A program made the translations under genes and the position numbers. A stretch of 64,000 nucleotides of DNA from Nocardioides marmorisolisilvae (GTDB taxonomy: Bacteria > Actinomycetota > Actinomycetes > Propionibacteriales > Nocardioidaceae): NCBI RefSeq assembly GCF_031656915.1, contig NZ_CP134227.1, positions 3,782,001 to 3,846,000 of the forward strand, read 5' to 3'. The notes below the pieces were generated by a model that searched no databases, was not told the DNA's origin, and was given only the letters and a program-made list of their open reading frames with translations. This document shows, piece by piece, positions 18,548-27,206 of this stretch (the stretch's first letter is position 1; every line of letters starts with the position of its first letter).

Positions 18548-20146
18548 CTAGGCGACGCGAGCCTTCACCGCGAAGGACCGGTTGTCGTCCACGCCGCGGC
18601 CACCGCACGAGTAGTCGTAGCCATCGCCGCAGTCGTGCATCCGGGTCGAGCCGTTGGTCAGCACGATCACGACGGAGGCCACCTGCCGGTGACCGAAGGC
18701 GTACGTGTGGCGACCGTTGCCCCACTTGTTGAGCCTGAAGGAACCCATCTTCAGGCGGCCGTCGCGGAACCGCACCTGGTAGGTCGCCGCGGCGCCGCGG
18801 GCGCGTCGGGGTGCGTTGACCCTGACCACGACCTTGCGGTGCGAGCCGAGGCGCTTGCCGGGGTACAACCGCAGCGGCGCGCTGGACAGGTGCAGGAGGC
18901 GGACCGACAGCGTTCCGGTCGGGTGGCTGCGGGTCACCGTGCGGGTCGCCCAGAAATGCGCCGGTTTGTAGGCGCTGCGCTCGGGGTAGGTGTGCCGGGG
19001 CAGGGTGTTCCAGGCCCCGAACATCGCGAGCACCTTTCGGGGGTTTCGATGGTGCTGCGTGATCACCTCGCGCACCGCGCGCAGCGAGTAGACGCCGGGG
19101 TGCGTGGCGTCGGCGTGCTGCCAGATCTGGCGCACCACCTTGCGGGACCCGAGGTACCGGGTGAGGAACTTGAAGAACGCGAAGTCGCCGTACACCGAGT
19201 AGGTGCCGTCGAAGTCGAGGGCCCATTGGGGGTGCCGGATGGGGGACACCGGGAGGTACTGGTAGTAGTCGTTGATGCTGTTGTAGACCTCGTCCTCCAT
19301 CCAGACCGCGGTGCCCTCCATCAGCCATTTGTCCTCGCCGGTGTCGTAGGCGTACTGGATGGCGTGGAAGAACTCGTGCGCGGCGGTGACCTTGAGCGAC
19401 TTGGTCGGTGAGCTCGGGTAGCCCACAAAGTCGTTGTCGAGCACGCAGTACGCCGGACTGTGCCGGGTCGGTGAGCCGCCCGTCGGGCTGCAGTAGCCGT
19501 AGAGACCTTGGCTGCGCAGGTCTCGCAGGTCGATCTCGATGCGATGGTTGGGCTCGCTGGGGTCGATCAGAGGGTGCTTGTAGCCCAGCGTGCCGACCTC
19601 GGTCGCGTAGACGTGCTCCAGGGTGCGGGCGACCTGGACGGCGTACGTCGTGGTGGCGCGGTTGGCGCTCAACGGGTTGCTCGTGAACACGACGTCGAAG
19701 TGTCGGGACTCGACCACGCACGTGCTGGTCGAGCAGCCACTCGCTGCGGCGAGGCTGACCCGGTCCGCGTGGGTGGTGTCGCTCATCGGGCTGGTCAGCA
19801 GCCGGTCCGCGAGCCGGCGGTCGGCGCCGTGCAGCGAGGGCCGGGCCTGCCACAGGTCCCGCAGTGCGGGCGTGGCGTCGCGGAACGGCAGCACTCGTCG
19901 CCCGTCCGCCGAGGAACGCGGGGCGAGCAGCTCGTGAGCGGTCTGCAGCGCCTGCACGGCCACGCCGTGGGAGAGTCGGGGCAGCAGGCCCGCTCCGGGT
20001 CCGTTCGGTGACTGACCGGGCGTCGCGCCGACAGGCGCCGGGGCCGGTGCCGGCGTCGGGTCGGCCCCGGCTGGCGCAGCGGCAACGACCACGGTGACCG
20101 AGATGGCGACCGCCAAGGTGAGCAGGGTCCCCAGACGTTTATGCAC
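18548..20146 (-). CDS. Secreted metalloprotease of the MXAN_6640-like type
   Basis: A 532-residue exported protein with a signal peptide (hydrophobic stretch then AAPAGADP, cleavage near residue 28). The zinc site HEFFH is followed by AIQYAYD and, some 15 residues on, EGTAVWMEDEVY, the arrangement of this putative metalloprotease family. The C-terminal third contains beta-rich repeats. The GTG start is set by a TACCAT box 6 nt before it. Two cysteine clusters (CSTSTC, CGDGYDYSC) suggest disulfides outside the cell. Substrate unknown. Confidence 0.78.
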   Translation of the reverse strand: MHKRLGTLLTLAVAISVTVVVAAAPAGADPTPAPAPAPVGATPGQSPNGPGAGLLPRLSHGVAVQALQTAHELLAPRSSADGRRVLPFRDATPALRDLWQARPSLHGADRRLADRLLTSPMSDTTHADRVSLAAASGCSTSTCVVESRHFDVVFTSNPLSANRATTTYAVQVARTLEHVYATEVGTLGYKHPLIDPSEPNHRIEIDLRDLRSQGLYGYCSPTGGSPTRHSPAYCVLDNDFVGYPSSPTKSLKVTAAHEFFHAIQYAYDTGEDKWLMEGTAVWMEDEVYNSINDYYQYLPVSPIRHPQWALDFDGTYSVYGDFAFFKFLTRYLGSRKVVRQIWQHADATHPGVYSLRAVREVITQHHRNPRKVLAMFGAWNTLPRHTYPERSAYKPAHFWATRTVTRSHPTGTLSVRLLHLSSAPLRLYPGKRLGSHRKVVVRVNAPRRARGAAATYQVRFRDGRLKMGSFRLNKWGNGRHTYAFGHRQVASVVIVLTNGSTRMHDCGDGYDYSCGGRGVDDNRSFAVKARVA

Positions 20147-20220
20147 CCAAGGATGGTACGTGGCCTGCGCGCTCCTCGCGGCCGCGGTCCCGGGGTCGGT
20201 CTCGGGTAGGTTGCCAGGCG

Positions 20221-21519
20221 ATGACTTCCCTTTCGACCCGGCCCGCGTCGGCGGCCCCGGGGCGCTCCGGCCTCTCCGAGGCGGACGCCGTACGCCGGCG
20301 GCGGCTTCGCCGGATGCGCGCGCTGGCGCTGTCCCTGCTCGTGCTCGCGGCCGTGGTCTACCTGGTGACCCTGAACCACGAGCACGCCTGGGGCGGCTTC
20401 ATCGGCTTCGTCAACACCGGAGCCGAGGCGAGCATGGTGGGCGCGATCGCGGACTGGTTCGCGGTGACGGCCCTCTTCCGGCACCCGCTCGGCCTGCCGG
20501 TGCCGCACACCGCGCTGGTCCCGCGCCGCAAGGACGAGTTCGGCAAGAGCCTGGAGGAGTTCTTCACCGAGAACTTCCTGACCGAGGCGGTGATCCGTGA
20601 CCGCCTCGCCGCGGCCCAGGTCCCGCAACGGGTCGGGCAATGGCTCGTCGAGCCGGCCAACGCACGATCCCTGGCCGCCGAGGCTGCCACCGTCGCCGCG
20701 ATCGGGCTGCGCCGGATGCGGGACGACGATGTGCGCGCCCTGGTGACCGATGTGCTGCTGCCCCGGCTCCAGGACGAGCCGATCGCGCCGGTCGCCGGTG
20801 CGCTCCTGTCCGAGATCGTGGCCGACGATGCCCACCATGGCTTCGTGGACCTGGTCCTCGAGGAGGGGCACCGCTGGCTGCTGCAGAACGAGGAGACCTT
20901 CACCGAGGTGCTCGGCGAGCGGGCGCCCTGGTGGGCCCCGGAGCGGCTCAACGAGGCGGTCACCCATCGGCTTCACCTGGAGGCGATGCGCTGGGTCGAG
21001 GACATCCGCCGAGACCCGCATCACCACGCCCGCTACGCCCTCGACACCATGCTGCGCCAGCTGGCCGACGACCTGCTCACCAACCCCGACACCCAGGCAC
21101 GCGCCGAGGCGCTCAAGGGTCGCCTGCTCGGGCAGCCCCAGGTCGTCGAGACCGGGATGTCGTTGTGGAGCGCCTTCCGGCGGGCGCTGGTCGCCGGGCT
21201 CGACGACCCGATCGGCCCGTTGCGGGCCCGCGCGGAGGCCGAGCTGGTCGCCTTCGGGAAGCGGCTCGGGGCAGATTCCGCGTTGCGCGAGCGGATCGAG
21301 GGCTGGCTGGCGGACTTCTCGGTGTGGGCCACCGATCGGTACGGCGGAGAGCTCGCCGCGGTCATCACCCACACGATCGAGCGCTGGGACGGCCGGGAGG
21401 CGGCCGAGCGGATCGAGCTCCACGTGGGGCCCGATCTGCAGTTCATCCGGATCAACGGCACCGTGGTCGGCGGTCTGGTGGGCGTGATCATCCATGCGGT
21501 CACGGTTGTGATCTCATGA
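20221..21519 (+). CDS. DUF445 membrane-associated protein
   Basis: A 432-residue member of the DUF445 (YjiN/YheB-like) family, recognised from GAEASMVGAIADWFAVTALFRHPLGLPVPHTALVPRRK near residues 61-105 (read in parts) and a C-terminal strand LQFIRINGTVVGGLVGVIIH. One transmembrane helix is near residues 37-55 and one at the very C-terminus, with a long amphipathic helical body between. Function is not established. A TAGGTT box 8 nt before the ATG suggests leaderless mRNA. The stop overlaps the S4 gene start (ATGA). Confidence 0.88.
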   Translation: MTSLSTRPASAAPGRSGLSEADAVRRRRLRRMRALALSLLVLAAVVYLVTLNHEHAWGGFIGFVNTGAEASMVGAIADWFAVTALFRHPLGLPVPHTALVPRRKDEFGKSLEEFFTENFLTEAVIRDRLAAAQVPQRVGQWLVEPANARSLAAEAATVAAIGLRRMRDDDVRALVTDVLLPRLQDEPIAPVAGALLSEIVADDAHHGFVDLVLEEGHRWLLQNEETFTEVLGERAPWWAPERLNEAVTHRLHLEAMRWVEDIRRDPHHHARYALDTMLRQLADDLLTNPDTQARAEALKGRLLGQPQVVETGMSLWSAFRRALVAGLDDPIGPLRARAEAELVAFGKRLGADSALRERIEGWLADFSVWATDRYGGELAAVITHTIERWDGREAAERIELHVGPDLQFIRINGTVVGGLVGVIIHAVTVVIS

Positions 21520-21737
21520 CCGGCATGGCCGACGTACCGATCCGCGACGAGTCGATCCGGCTCGGTCAGTTCCTCAAGCTGGCCGACCTGATCGACTCCG
21601 GCTCCGACGCCAAGCACCTGCTGCTCGAGGGCGTCGTCCGGGTCAACGGTGAGCAGGAGACGCGGCGCGGCCGACAGCTGCACCCCGGCGACGTGGTGGA
21701 CGTGAGCGGCCGGCAGGCCCGCGTCACGACGCGCTGA
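21516..21737 (+). CDS. S4 domain RNA-binding protein
   Basis: A 73-residue protein that is essentially one S4 domain: IRLGQFLKLADLIDSGSDAK, then LLEGVVRVNGE and HPGDVVDV. This is the YbcJ/YaaA-type small RNA-binding family. It starts in the stop codon of the DUF445 gene (4-nt overlap) and so is coupled to it. The in-frame ATG at 21525 is an alternative start. Its RNA target is unknown. Confidence 0.88.
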   Translation: MTGMADVPIRDESIRLGQFLKLADLIDSGSDAKHLLLEGVVRVNGEQETRRGRQLHPGDVVDVSGRQARVTTR

Positions 21738-21764
21738 TCGCTCAGCGCGAGGGCCGCACTCGGG

Positions 21765-22139
21765 TCAGCTGACGTCGATCAGGTCGACGACGAAGATCAG
21801 GGTCTCGCCGGGCTTGATCACGCCACCGGCACCGCGGTCGCCGTACCCGAGGTGCGGCGGGATCACCAGCCGGCGCCGGCCGCCGACCTTCATGCCCTGC
21901 ACGCCGGTGTCCCACCCGGAGATCACCTGGCCGACACCGAGCCGGAACTGGAGCGGGGCGCCCCGGTTGTACGACGCGTCGAACTCCTCGCCGCTGGAGT
22001 GCGCGACCCCGACGTAGTGGACCGAAACGGTTTGGCCCGGCTTGGCCTCGGCGCCGTCGCCCTCCCGCAGGTCGGTGACCTCCAGGTCGGTGGGCGCGTC
22101 GCCCAGATGGGGGTCGACCTCGGGCTTCTCAGCAGTCAT
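21765..22139 (-). CDS. FKBP-type peptidyl-prolyl isomerase
   Basis: A 124-residue single FKBP domain, catalysing prolyl cis-trans isomerisation. The core reads VSVHYVGVAHSSGEEFDASY, FRLGVGQVISGWDTGVQGMKVGG, and LGYGDRGAGG, retaining the aromatic pocket residues. It has no signal peptide, so it is cytoplasmic. TAGGGT at 22148-22153 stands 8 nt before the start, another leaderless arrangement. Confidence 0.95.
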   Translation of the reverse strand: MTAEKPEVDPHLGDAPTDLEVTDLREGDGAEAKPGQTVSVHYVGVAHSSGEEFDASYNRGAPLQFRLGVGQVISGWDTGVQGMKVGGRRRLVIPPHLGYGDRGAGGVIKPGETLIFVVDLIDVS

Positions 22140-22165
22140 GGTGCCCGACCCTACCGGGCCCGTGG

Positions 22166-22597
22166 TCAGGTCTGATGCACGTAGGAGTCGAGCTGATCGC
22201 GCTCGAACTCGATCTGGTCGATGTGCGCCTTGACCACGTCGCCGATGCTGACGATGCCGCGCAGGACGCCGTCCTCGACGACGGGCACGTGCCGGAACCG
22301 GCGCTCGGTCATCAGTCGTCGGGTCTCGTCGAGGCTGTCGCCGGGTGCGACGCTGCGCACCGAGGGGGTCATGATCGCTGAGACCGCGGCGCCCAGCACG
22401 GAGTCGTCGCCGTGCAGCTTGCGTACGACGTCGCGCTCGCTGACGATGCCGTCCACCGATGAGCCGTCGGTCGAGACGATCACGGCGCCGATGTTGTGCT
22501 CGGCGAGCAGGGCGATCAGGTCGCGCACGGTGGCGTCGGGGGAGATGGTGACGACCTGCTGACTCGCCTTGCCGGCGATGACCTCGCTGATCTTCAT
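22166..22597 (-). CDS. Tandem CBS-domain protein
   Basis: A 143-residue protein made of two CBS domains (about residues 8-62 and 73-128), with the motif IVSERDVVRKL at the end of the first and GIVSIGDVVKAHID in the second. Stand-alone CBS pairs bind adenine nucleotides as energy sensors; the partner here is unknown. GAGGAGGAGCCC before the ATG at 22597 decides the start over an upstream ATG. Confidence 0.92.
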   Translation of the reverse strand: MKISEVIAGKASQQVVTISPDATVRDLIALLAEHNIGAVIVSTDGSSVDGIVSERDVVRKLHGDDSVLGAAVSAIMTPSVRSVAPGDSLDETRRLMTERRFRHVPVVEDGVLRGIVSIGDVVKAHIDQIEFERDQLDSYVHQT

Positions 22598-22663
22598 CGG
22601 GCTCCTCCTCGAGTGGACGATCGGTTGCTCCAACCTAGTGTGCCGTCGGGGCGGGGTACACCC

Positions 22664-23590
22664 CTACTCGGTGCGGTCGGGCCCGTCCGGCTGCTCCTCC
22701 GCCCGATCCTCTGCCTGCTGGCTCGCGTCGTTGCTCCGTCGGCGCGCGGCCAGGTCGTGGACCGACCCGAGCACCCGCCGCTGGGCGTCCATGTCGTCTC
22801 CTGAGAGCTCGCCGAGGAAGGCGAGCGCCTGGTCGTGGAGCTTTCCGTTGGTGGCCAGCGCGTTGCCGCCCGAGGGTCCGGGCTCGCCCTCGAGGGAGGT
22901 GAAGATCCCGCCGGCCTCACGGACCACGACGTCCAGGGCGGCCATGTCGTGCAGCTCGAGCTCGGGCTCGGCGGCGATGTCCACCGCACCCTCGGCAAGC
23001 AGCATGTACGACCAGAAGTCGCCGTACGCCCGGGTCCGCCAGCAGCGTCGGGACAGCGCCATGAAGTCGTCGAGGCGGCCGTGCTCGTCCCAGCCGCCGA
23101 GGGAGGAGTAGGACAGCGACGCGTCCTCGATCCGGGACACGTCGGAGACCTGGCAGCGGCTCGCCCGGAGGAGGGACTTGCCGGTCCAGGCCCCGCCGTC
23201 GCGCATCGCCCACCACCGCCGGTTGAGGGCGGGCGCGGAGACCACTCCCACGACCACCTCGTCGTCGACCATCAGCCCGATCAGGGTCGCCCAGACGGGC
23301 ACGCCCCGCACGTAGTTCTTGGTCCCGTCGATCGGGTCCACCACCCAGCGCCGTTGGCTGTGTCCGGTGCTGCCCTGCTCCTCGCCGAGCACGGCGTCGC
23401 GGGGGCGGGCCCGCGACAGGGTACGGCGGATGCCCTCCTCGACCGTGCTGTCCGCGTCCGTCACGGGGGTCAGGTCCGGCTTGGTCATCACGTGCAGGTC
23501 GAGCGCTTTGAACCGTGCCGTGGACAGGGCATCGGCGTCATCGGCCAGCACATGGGCGAGCCGAAGGTCGTCGGTGAAGTCGGAGGGCAT
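22664..23590 (-). CDS. Inositol monophosphatase-family protein, HisN-like histidinol-phosphatase
   Basis: A 308-residue member of the Mg-dependent inositol monophosphatase family. Metal ligands are visible in GEEQG and WVVDPIDGTKNY; the third acidic motif reads EPELELHDMAAL, with His where the family usually has Trp next to the Asp. The length and AEPELEL context match actinobacterial HisN, the last phosphatase of histidine synthesis, but no other his genes are near. A TACCCT box 6 nt before the ATG indicates leaderless initiation. The last 30 residues form an acidic, probably disordered tail. Confidence 0.82.
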   Translation of the reverse strand: MPSDFTDDLRLAHVLADDADALSTARFKALDLHVMTKPDLTPVTDADSTVEEGIRRTLSRARPRDAVLGEEQGSTGHSQRRWVVDPIDGTKNYVRGVPVWATLIGLMVDDEVVVGVVSAPALNRRWWAMRDGGAWTGKSLLRASRCQVSDVSRIEDASLSYSSLGGWDEHGRLDDFMALSRRCWRTRAYGDFWSYMLLAEGAVDIAAEPELELHDMAALDVVVREAGGIFTSLEGEPGPSGGNALATNGKLHDQALAFLGELSGDDMDAQRRVLGSVHDLAARRRSNDASQQAEDRAEEQPDGPDRTE

Positions 23591-23721
23591 GGCGACAGGG
23601 TATTCCCAGCCAGTCGCCAGCCCGGGCTCATGCTGACGAAAGGTTCGCCCGCTTGGCTGAACCCATGGGGGTGGCGACCCGTCTGGAAGGGCGCGCCCGT
23701 GATGGACAGAGGTGGTTCTCG

Positions 23722-24210
23722 ATGGAGGTCAACGGCTTGCCGTTGCACCCGCTGGTGATCCATGTGGCCGTGGTGTTCGTGCCGCTGGCAGCGCTGGGGG
23801 TGCTGGGCTACGCCGTCGTCCCGCGGTGGCGGCGCACGCTGCGATGGCCGATGCTCGTGGCCACCGTGATCGCCGCGGTCGCCGTCCAGGTGTCCGCGAT
23901 GTCCGGCAGCGACCTCAAGCGCGAGCGTGGTCTCGGCGGGGTGCTGCTCGACCAGCACGAGATGTGGGCCGGGCGGCTCCAGTTCGCGACCTGGGTGTTG
24001 GCGGCCGTGGTCGTGCTGGCGTTCTTCGTCGCACCTTCCTCCCGGCGCCGGCTCTCCGGCGCGGGCAGTGCCGCCGCCATCCGGCTGATCCGCCTCGCCC
24101 TGGTGCTCCGGGTGGTGCTGGTTCTCTTCGCGCTGGCCGAGCTCTACCTCGTCGTCCGGACCGGTGATGCGGGGGCGAAGGCGGTCTGGGCGACCAGCCA
24201 GCGGGGCTGA
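23722..24210 (+). CDS. DUF2231-like membrane protein
   Basis: A 162-residue protein with four predicted transmembrane helices starting MEVNGLPLHPLVIHVAVVF, the HPxxxH signature seen at the start of DUF2231 proteins, which may bind heme or metal. The ATG at 23722 is chosen because the helix begins right after it; an upstream ATG at 23653 would add an unlikely basic tail. It ends just before two 32-nt repeats and converges on rsgA. Confidence 0.8.
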   Translation: MEVNGLPLHPLVIHVAVVFVPLAALGVLGYAVVPRWRRTLRWPMLVATVIAAVAVQVSAMSGSDLKRERGLGGVLLDQHEMWAGRLQFATWVLAAVVVLAFFVAPSSRRRLSGAGSAAAIRLIRLALVLRVVLVLFALAELYLVVRTGDAGAKAVWATSQRG

Positions 24211-24223
24211 GCCGCGGTTCCAC

Positions 24224-24287
24224 CGCCGTACGGCTGCAACGTTGCGCCGCCTCGACGCCGTACGGCTGCAGGATTGCGCCGCCTCGA
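24224..24287 (-). repeat. Two 32-nt repeats of the same family as at 15.5 kb
   Basis: Units 24224-24255 and 24256-24287 are 32 nt each and share CGCCGTACGGCTGCA and GCGCCGCCTCGA. The first has a perfect GCAACGTTGC palindrome at its centre. They match the inverted-half units of the array at 15663-15790 in motif order and length. They fill the gap between the convergent DUF2231 and rsgA genes, ending 4 bp before the rsgA stop. Confidence 0.8.
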
Positions 24288-24291
24288 CGAG

Positions 24292-25281
24292 CTAGGGGCT
24301 GGCCTCGCGGCTGGCGAGAAGGCGCCGGAACGAGCCGACTCGGGCCTCGAGCTCCGGCGGGGCGGCGTCGAGACCGCACTCCGGCTCGGACTCGCCGTGG
24401 GTGCAGCCGCGAGGGCAGTCCAAGGTGAGGTCGTGCAGGTCGGGGAAGGCCTCGATCAGGTGATCGGGTCGCACGTGCGCCAGCCCGAACGACCGGATTC
24501 CGGGCGTGTCCACGATCCAGCCTCCGGAGGGCAACGCCAGCATCACCGCGCTCGTGGAGGTGTGCCGGCCGCGACCGGTCACCGCATTGACCCCGCCGGT
24601 GAGGCGACCGGCGTCGGGAACCAGAGCGTTGACCAGGGTGGACTTGCCGACCCCGCTGTGGCCGAGCATCACGCTCTGCCGACCGTCGAGCCGGCCGGCG
24701 ATCGCGGACACGTCCGCGCCGCGGCGGGTCACCTCGAACGGCACCCCCAGCGGCCGATACGCCTCCACCAAGGCATCAGGCGAAGCCAGGTCGGACTTGG
24801 TCAGCACCAGCAGCGGGTCCATCCCCGCGTCGTACGCCGCCACCAGGGCGCGGTCGATCAGCCGCGGTCTCGGCTCGGGATCGGCGAGGGCCGTCACCAC
24901 CACCAACTGGTCTGCGTTGGCCACGATCACCCGCTCCACGGGGTCGTCGTCGTCCGCGGTACGCCGGAGCATGGTGCTGCGCTCGGCCACGGTCACGATG
25001 CGGGCCAGGCTGCCCTCGCTGCCGGTGGTGTCGCCGACCAGTCCCACCCGGTCGCCGACCACGACGCCCTTGCGTCCCAGCGGCCGGGACTTCATCGCGA
25101 CAACCGGGTGCGGCGCCGAGCCCGGGACGCGCTCGGTCAGGCAGGTGTACCGGCCACGGTCGACCGTCACCACGACGGCGGGCTCGGCGTCGTCGTACGA
25201 CGGTCGCTCCTTGGTGCGCGGGCGGGTGTGCCGACGCGGCCGCTCGTAGCTCTCGTAGTCCTCCTCGCCGTAACGAGGCAT
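24292..25281 (-). CDS. rsgA: Ribosome small subunit-dependent GTPase A
   Basis: A 329-residue circularly permuted GTPase that helps mature the 30S subunit. It has an N-terminal OB fold, then G4 LTKSD, G1 GHSGVGKST, and G3 DTPG in the permuted order, and a C-terminal zinc region CPRGCTHGESEPECGL. The N-terminal 35 residues are a charged extension. Its ATG overlaps the aroA stop by 1 nt (TGATG), so translation is coupled to aroA. Confidence 0.95.
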   Translation of the reverse strand: MPRYGEEDYESYERPRRHTRPRTKERPSYDDAEPAVVVTVDRGRYTCLTERVPGSAPHPVVAMKSRPLGRKGVVVGDRVGLVGDTTGSEGSLARIVTVAERSTMLRRTADDDDPVERVIVANADQLVVVTALADPEPRPRLIDRALVAAYDAGMDPLLVLTKSDLASPDALVEAYRPLGVPFEVTRRGADVSAIAGRLDGRQSVMLGHSGVGKSTLVNALVPDAGRLTGGVNAVTGRGRHTSTSAVMLALPSGGWIVDTPGIRSFGLAHVRPDHLIEAFPDLHDLTLDCPRGCTHGESEPECGLDAAPPELEARVGSFRRLLASREASP

Positions 25282-26546
25282 CAGAAGAGCCGTGCCCAGG
25301 CGTCGGCGAAGCCGGGGAAGGTCTTCGCGGTGGTGGCCACGTCCTCGACGAGGATGCCGGGTACGGCGGAGCCGAGCACCACGGCCGCGTGCGCCATCCG
25401 GTGGTCGCCGTAGGTGTGGAAGGTGCCGCCGTGGAGGATGCCTGGCCGGATCTCCAGGCCGTCGGGATGCTCGACCACCTCGGCACCGAGCCGGCCCAGC
25501 TCGGTCGCGAGCGCGGCCAGACGATCGGTCTCGTGCCCGCGGATGTGCCCGATGCCGCGCAGGTGGGACGGCGTCTCTGCGAGCGCGCAGAGTGCGGCCA
25601 GGGCAGGGGTCAGCTCGCCGAGGTCGTGCAGGTCGACGTCGAGGCCCTCGATCGCCCCGGTGCCGGAGCCCGTCACGCACAGTCCCGCCGCGGTCGGCTC
25701 GACGGTTGCGCCCATCCGGGTGAGAAGGTCACGCAGCGCGTCGCCGGCCTGCGTCGTCGTCTCCGGCCAGTCGAGGACGGTGACGGTGCCGCCGCTGGTC
25801 ATCGCCAGCATCAGGAACGGAGCCGCGTTCGAGAGGTCCGGCTCGATGGTCATGTCGGTCGCGGCGATCGGACCGGGGAGGACATGCCAGCGATTCGCGT
25901 CGGAGTCGTCGACCTGGACGCCGTGCGCGCGCAGGCAGGCCACGGTCATGTCCAGGTGCGGCAGCGAAGGCACCGGCTTGCCGTCGTGGCGGACGTCGAC
26001 GCCCTCGTCGTAGCGGGCCCCGGCCAGCAGCAGCGCGGAGATGAACTGGCTCGACGCCGAGGCATCGATGATCACGGCACCGCCGCGGACGGAGCCGCTG
26101 CCGTGCACGGTGAACGGCAGCGTGCCGCGGTCGTCGTCGTCGATGCGCACGCCGAGGCCGCGTAGCGCGTCGATGACCTGTGCCATCGGACGGGTGCGGG
26201 CGTGCTCATCGCCGTCGAACCCGATCGCGGCGCTGCTGAGCGCGGCGACCGGCGGGACGAAGCGCATCACCGTGCCCGCCAGCCCGCAGTCGATCTCGGC
26301 AGCGGCGTCGAACGGCCCGGGAGTGACCCTCCAGTCGGCGCCCGAGGTGTCCACGGTGGAGCCCAGCGCGGTGAGGGCCGCCGCCATCAGCTCGGTGTCA
26401 CGCGAGCGCAGCGCCCGGCGTACGACGGACGGGCCCTCGGCCAGGGCGGCGAGAACCAGCGCGCGGTTGGTCAGGGACTTCGAGCCGGGCAGCGCGACGG
26501 CTGCCCGTACGGGCGCGGAGGCGACGGGGGCCGGCCAGAGTTCCAC
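25281..26546 (-). CDS. aroA: 3-phosphoshikimate 1-carboxyvinyltransferase (EPSP synthase)
   Basis: A 421-residue EPSP synthase, sixth step of the shikimate pathway, joining shikimate 3-phosphate and PEP. The phosphate-binding [20 protein letters not shown] is at residues 19-38, GLAGTVMRF near 90, and [14 protein letters not shown] near residue 379. The GTG start is supported by a TACCCT box 6 nt upstream. Together with rsgA it forms an actinobacterial gene pair; no other aromatic genes are nearby. Confidence 0.96.
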   Translation of the reverse strand: MELWPAPVASAPVRAAVALPGSKSLTNRALVLAALAEGPSVVRRALRSRDTELMAAALTALGSTVDTSGADWRVTPGPFDAAAEIDCGLAGTVMRFVPPVAALSSAAIGFDGDEHARTRPMAQVIDALRGLGVRIDDDDRGTLPFTVHGSGSVRGGAVIIDASASSQFISALLLAGARYDEGVDVRHDGKPVPSLPHLDMTVACLRAHGVQVDDSDANRWHVLPGPIAATDMTIEPDLSNAAPFLMLAMTSGGTVTVLDWPETTTQAGDALRDLLTRMGATVEPTAAGLCVTGSGTGAIEGLDVDLHDLGELTPALAALCALAETPSHLRGIGHIRGHETDRLAALATELGRLGAEVVEHPDGLEIRPGILHGGTFHTYGDHRMAHAAVVLGSAVPGILVEDVATTAKTFPGFADAWARLF

Positions 26547-26567
26547 CTGTGAAGGGTATCGGGGCCC

Positions 26568-27098
26568 CTACGTCAGGGTCTTGGCTGCGAGCCTCGCCTC
26601 CAGCTTCGCCGTCCTGCGCAGGTGGCGCGCCTGGCGGCGTACGTCGCCGGCGGCGTGGCGGGTCCGCCAGACGACTCCCGGCCGGCCGCTGGTGTCGCCA
26701 GCCGCGATCAGCAGGCCGCCGAGCATCGAGAGGTTCTTGAAGAAGTGGAACTTCTGGTTGGCCCGCATCGCCGGATCGGTCTCGTCCCAGAACGGGTGGC
26801 CGGCGACGGTGGTCGGCACCAGGGACCCGGCCAGCACGAGCGCACCCAGCCGGGGAGCGCGACCGGTCGCCAGCGCCGCCGCACCGATCAGCTGGGCGAC
26901 CGCGTTGATCCGGACCAGCGTCACCGGATCGCTCGGCATCGGCACCCCGGGGGCCAGCCGGTTGGCGGTGGTGACGATGCGGTCAGTGACGGGCTTGGCC
27001 CGCCCGGCCGCGCCCTCGGCGTCCTTCAATGAGCTCACCCCGCCCACGAAGAACATCGACGCGAGCATGGGACGAGCGAGCAGTCGTGTCGGCGTCAT
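26568..27098 (-). CDS. DoxX family membrane protein
   Basis: A 176-residue protein with four predicted helices and the DoxX pattern: RPMLASMFFVGGVSSLKD at the start, RINAVAQLIGAAALATGRAPRLGAL in the middle and FFKNLSMLGGLLIAAGD toward the end. DoxX proteins are membrane components linked to quinone or thiol redox, with no firm reaction for this subgroup. The last 45 residues are basic and cytoplasmic. Confidence 0.88.
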   Translation of the reverse strand: MTPTRLLARPMLASMFFVGGVSSLKDAEGAAGRAKPVTDRIVTTANRLAPGVPMPSDPVTLVRINAVAQLIGAAALATGRAPRLGALVLAGSLVPTTVAGHPFWDETDPAMRANQKFHFFKNLSMLGGLLIAAGDTSGRPGVVWRTRHAAGDVRRQARHLRRTAKLEARLAAKTLT

Positions 27099-27206
27099 GA
27101 GGTTCCCATACCCGCTCTGACGGGGCCCAACCGTGGGAACGGTCAGGTTGCGCTCGTGGCCTCGACCCGGCCAGAGGGGCCGGCCGACCGCATGGTGGTG
27201 CCGCAG

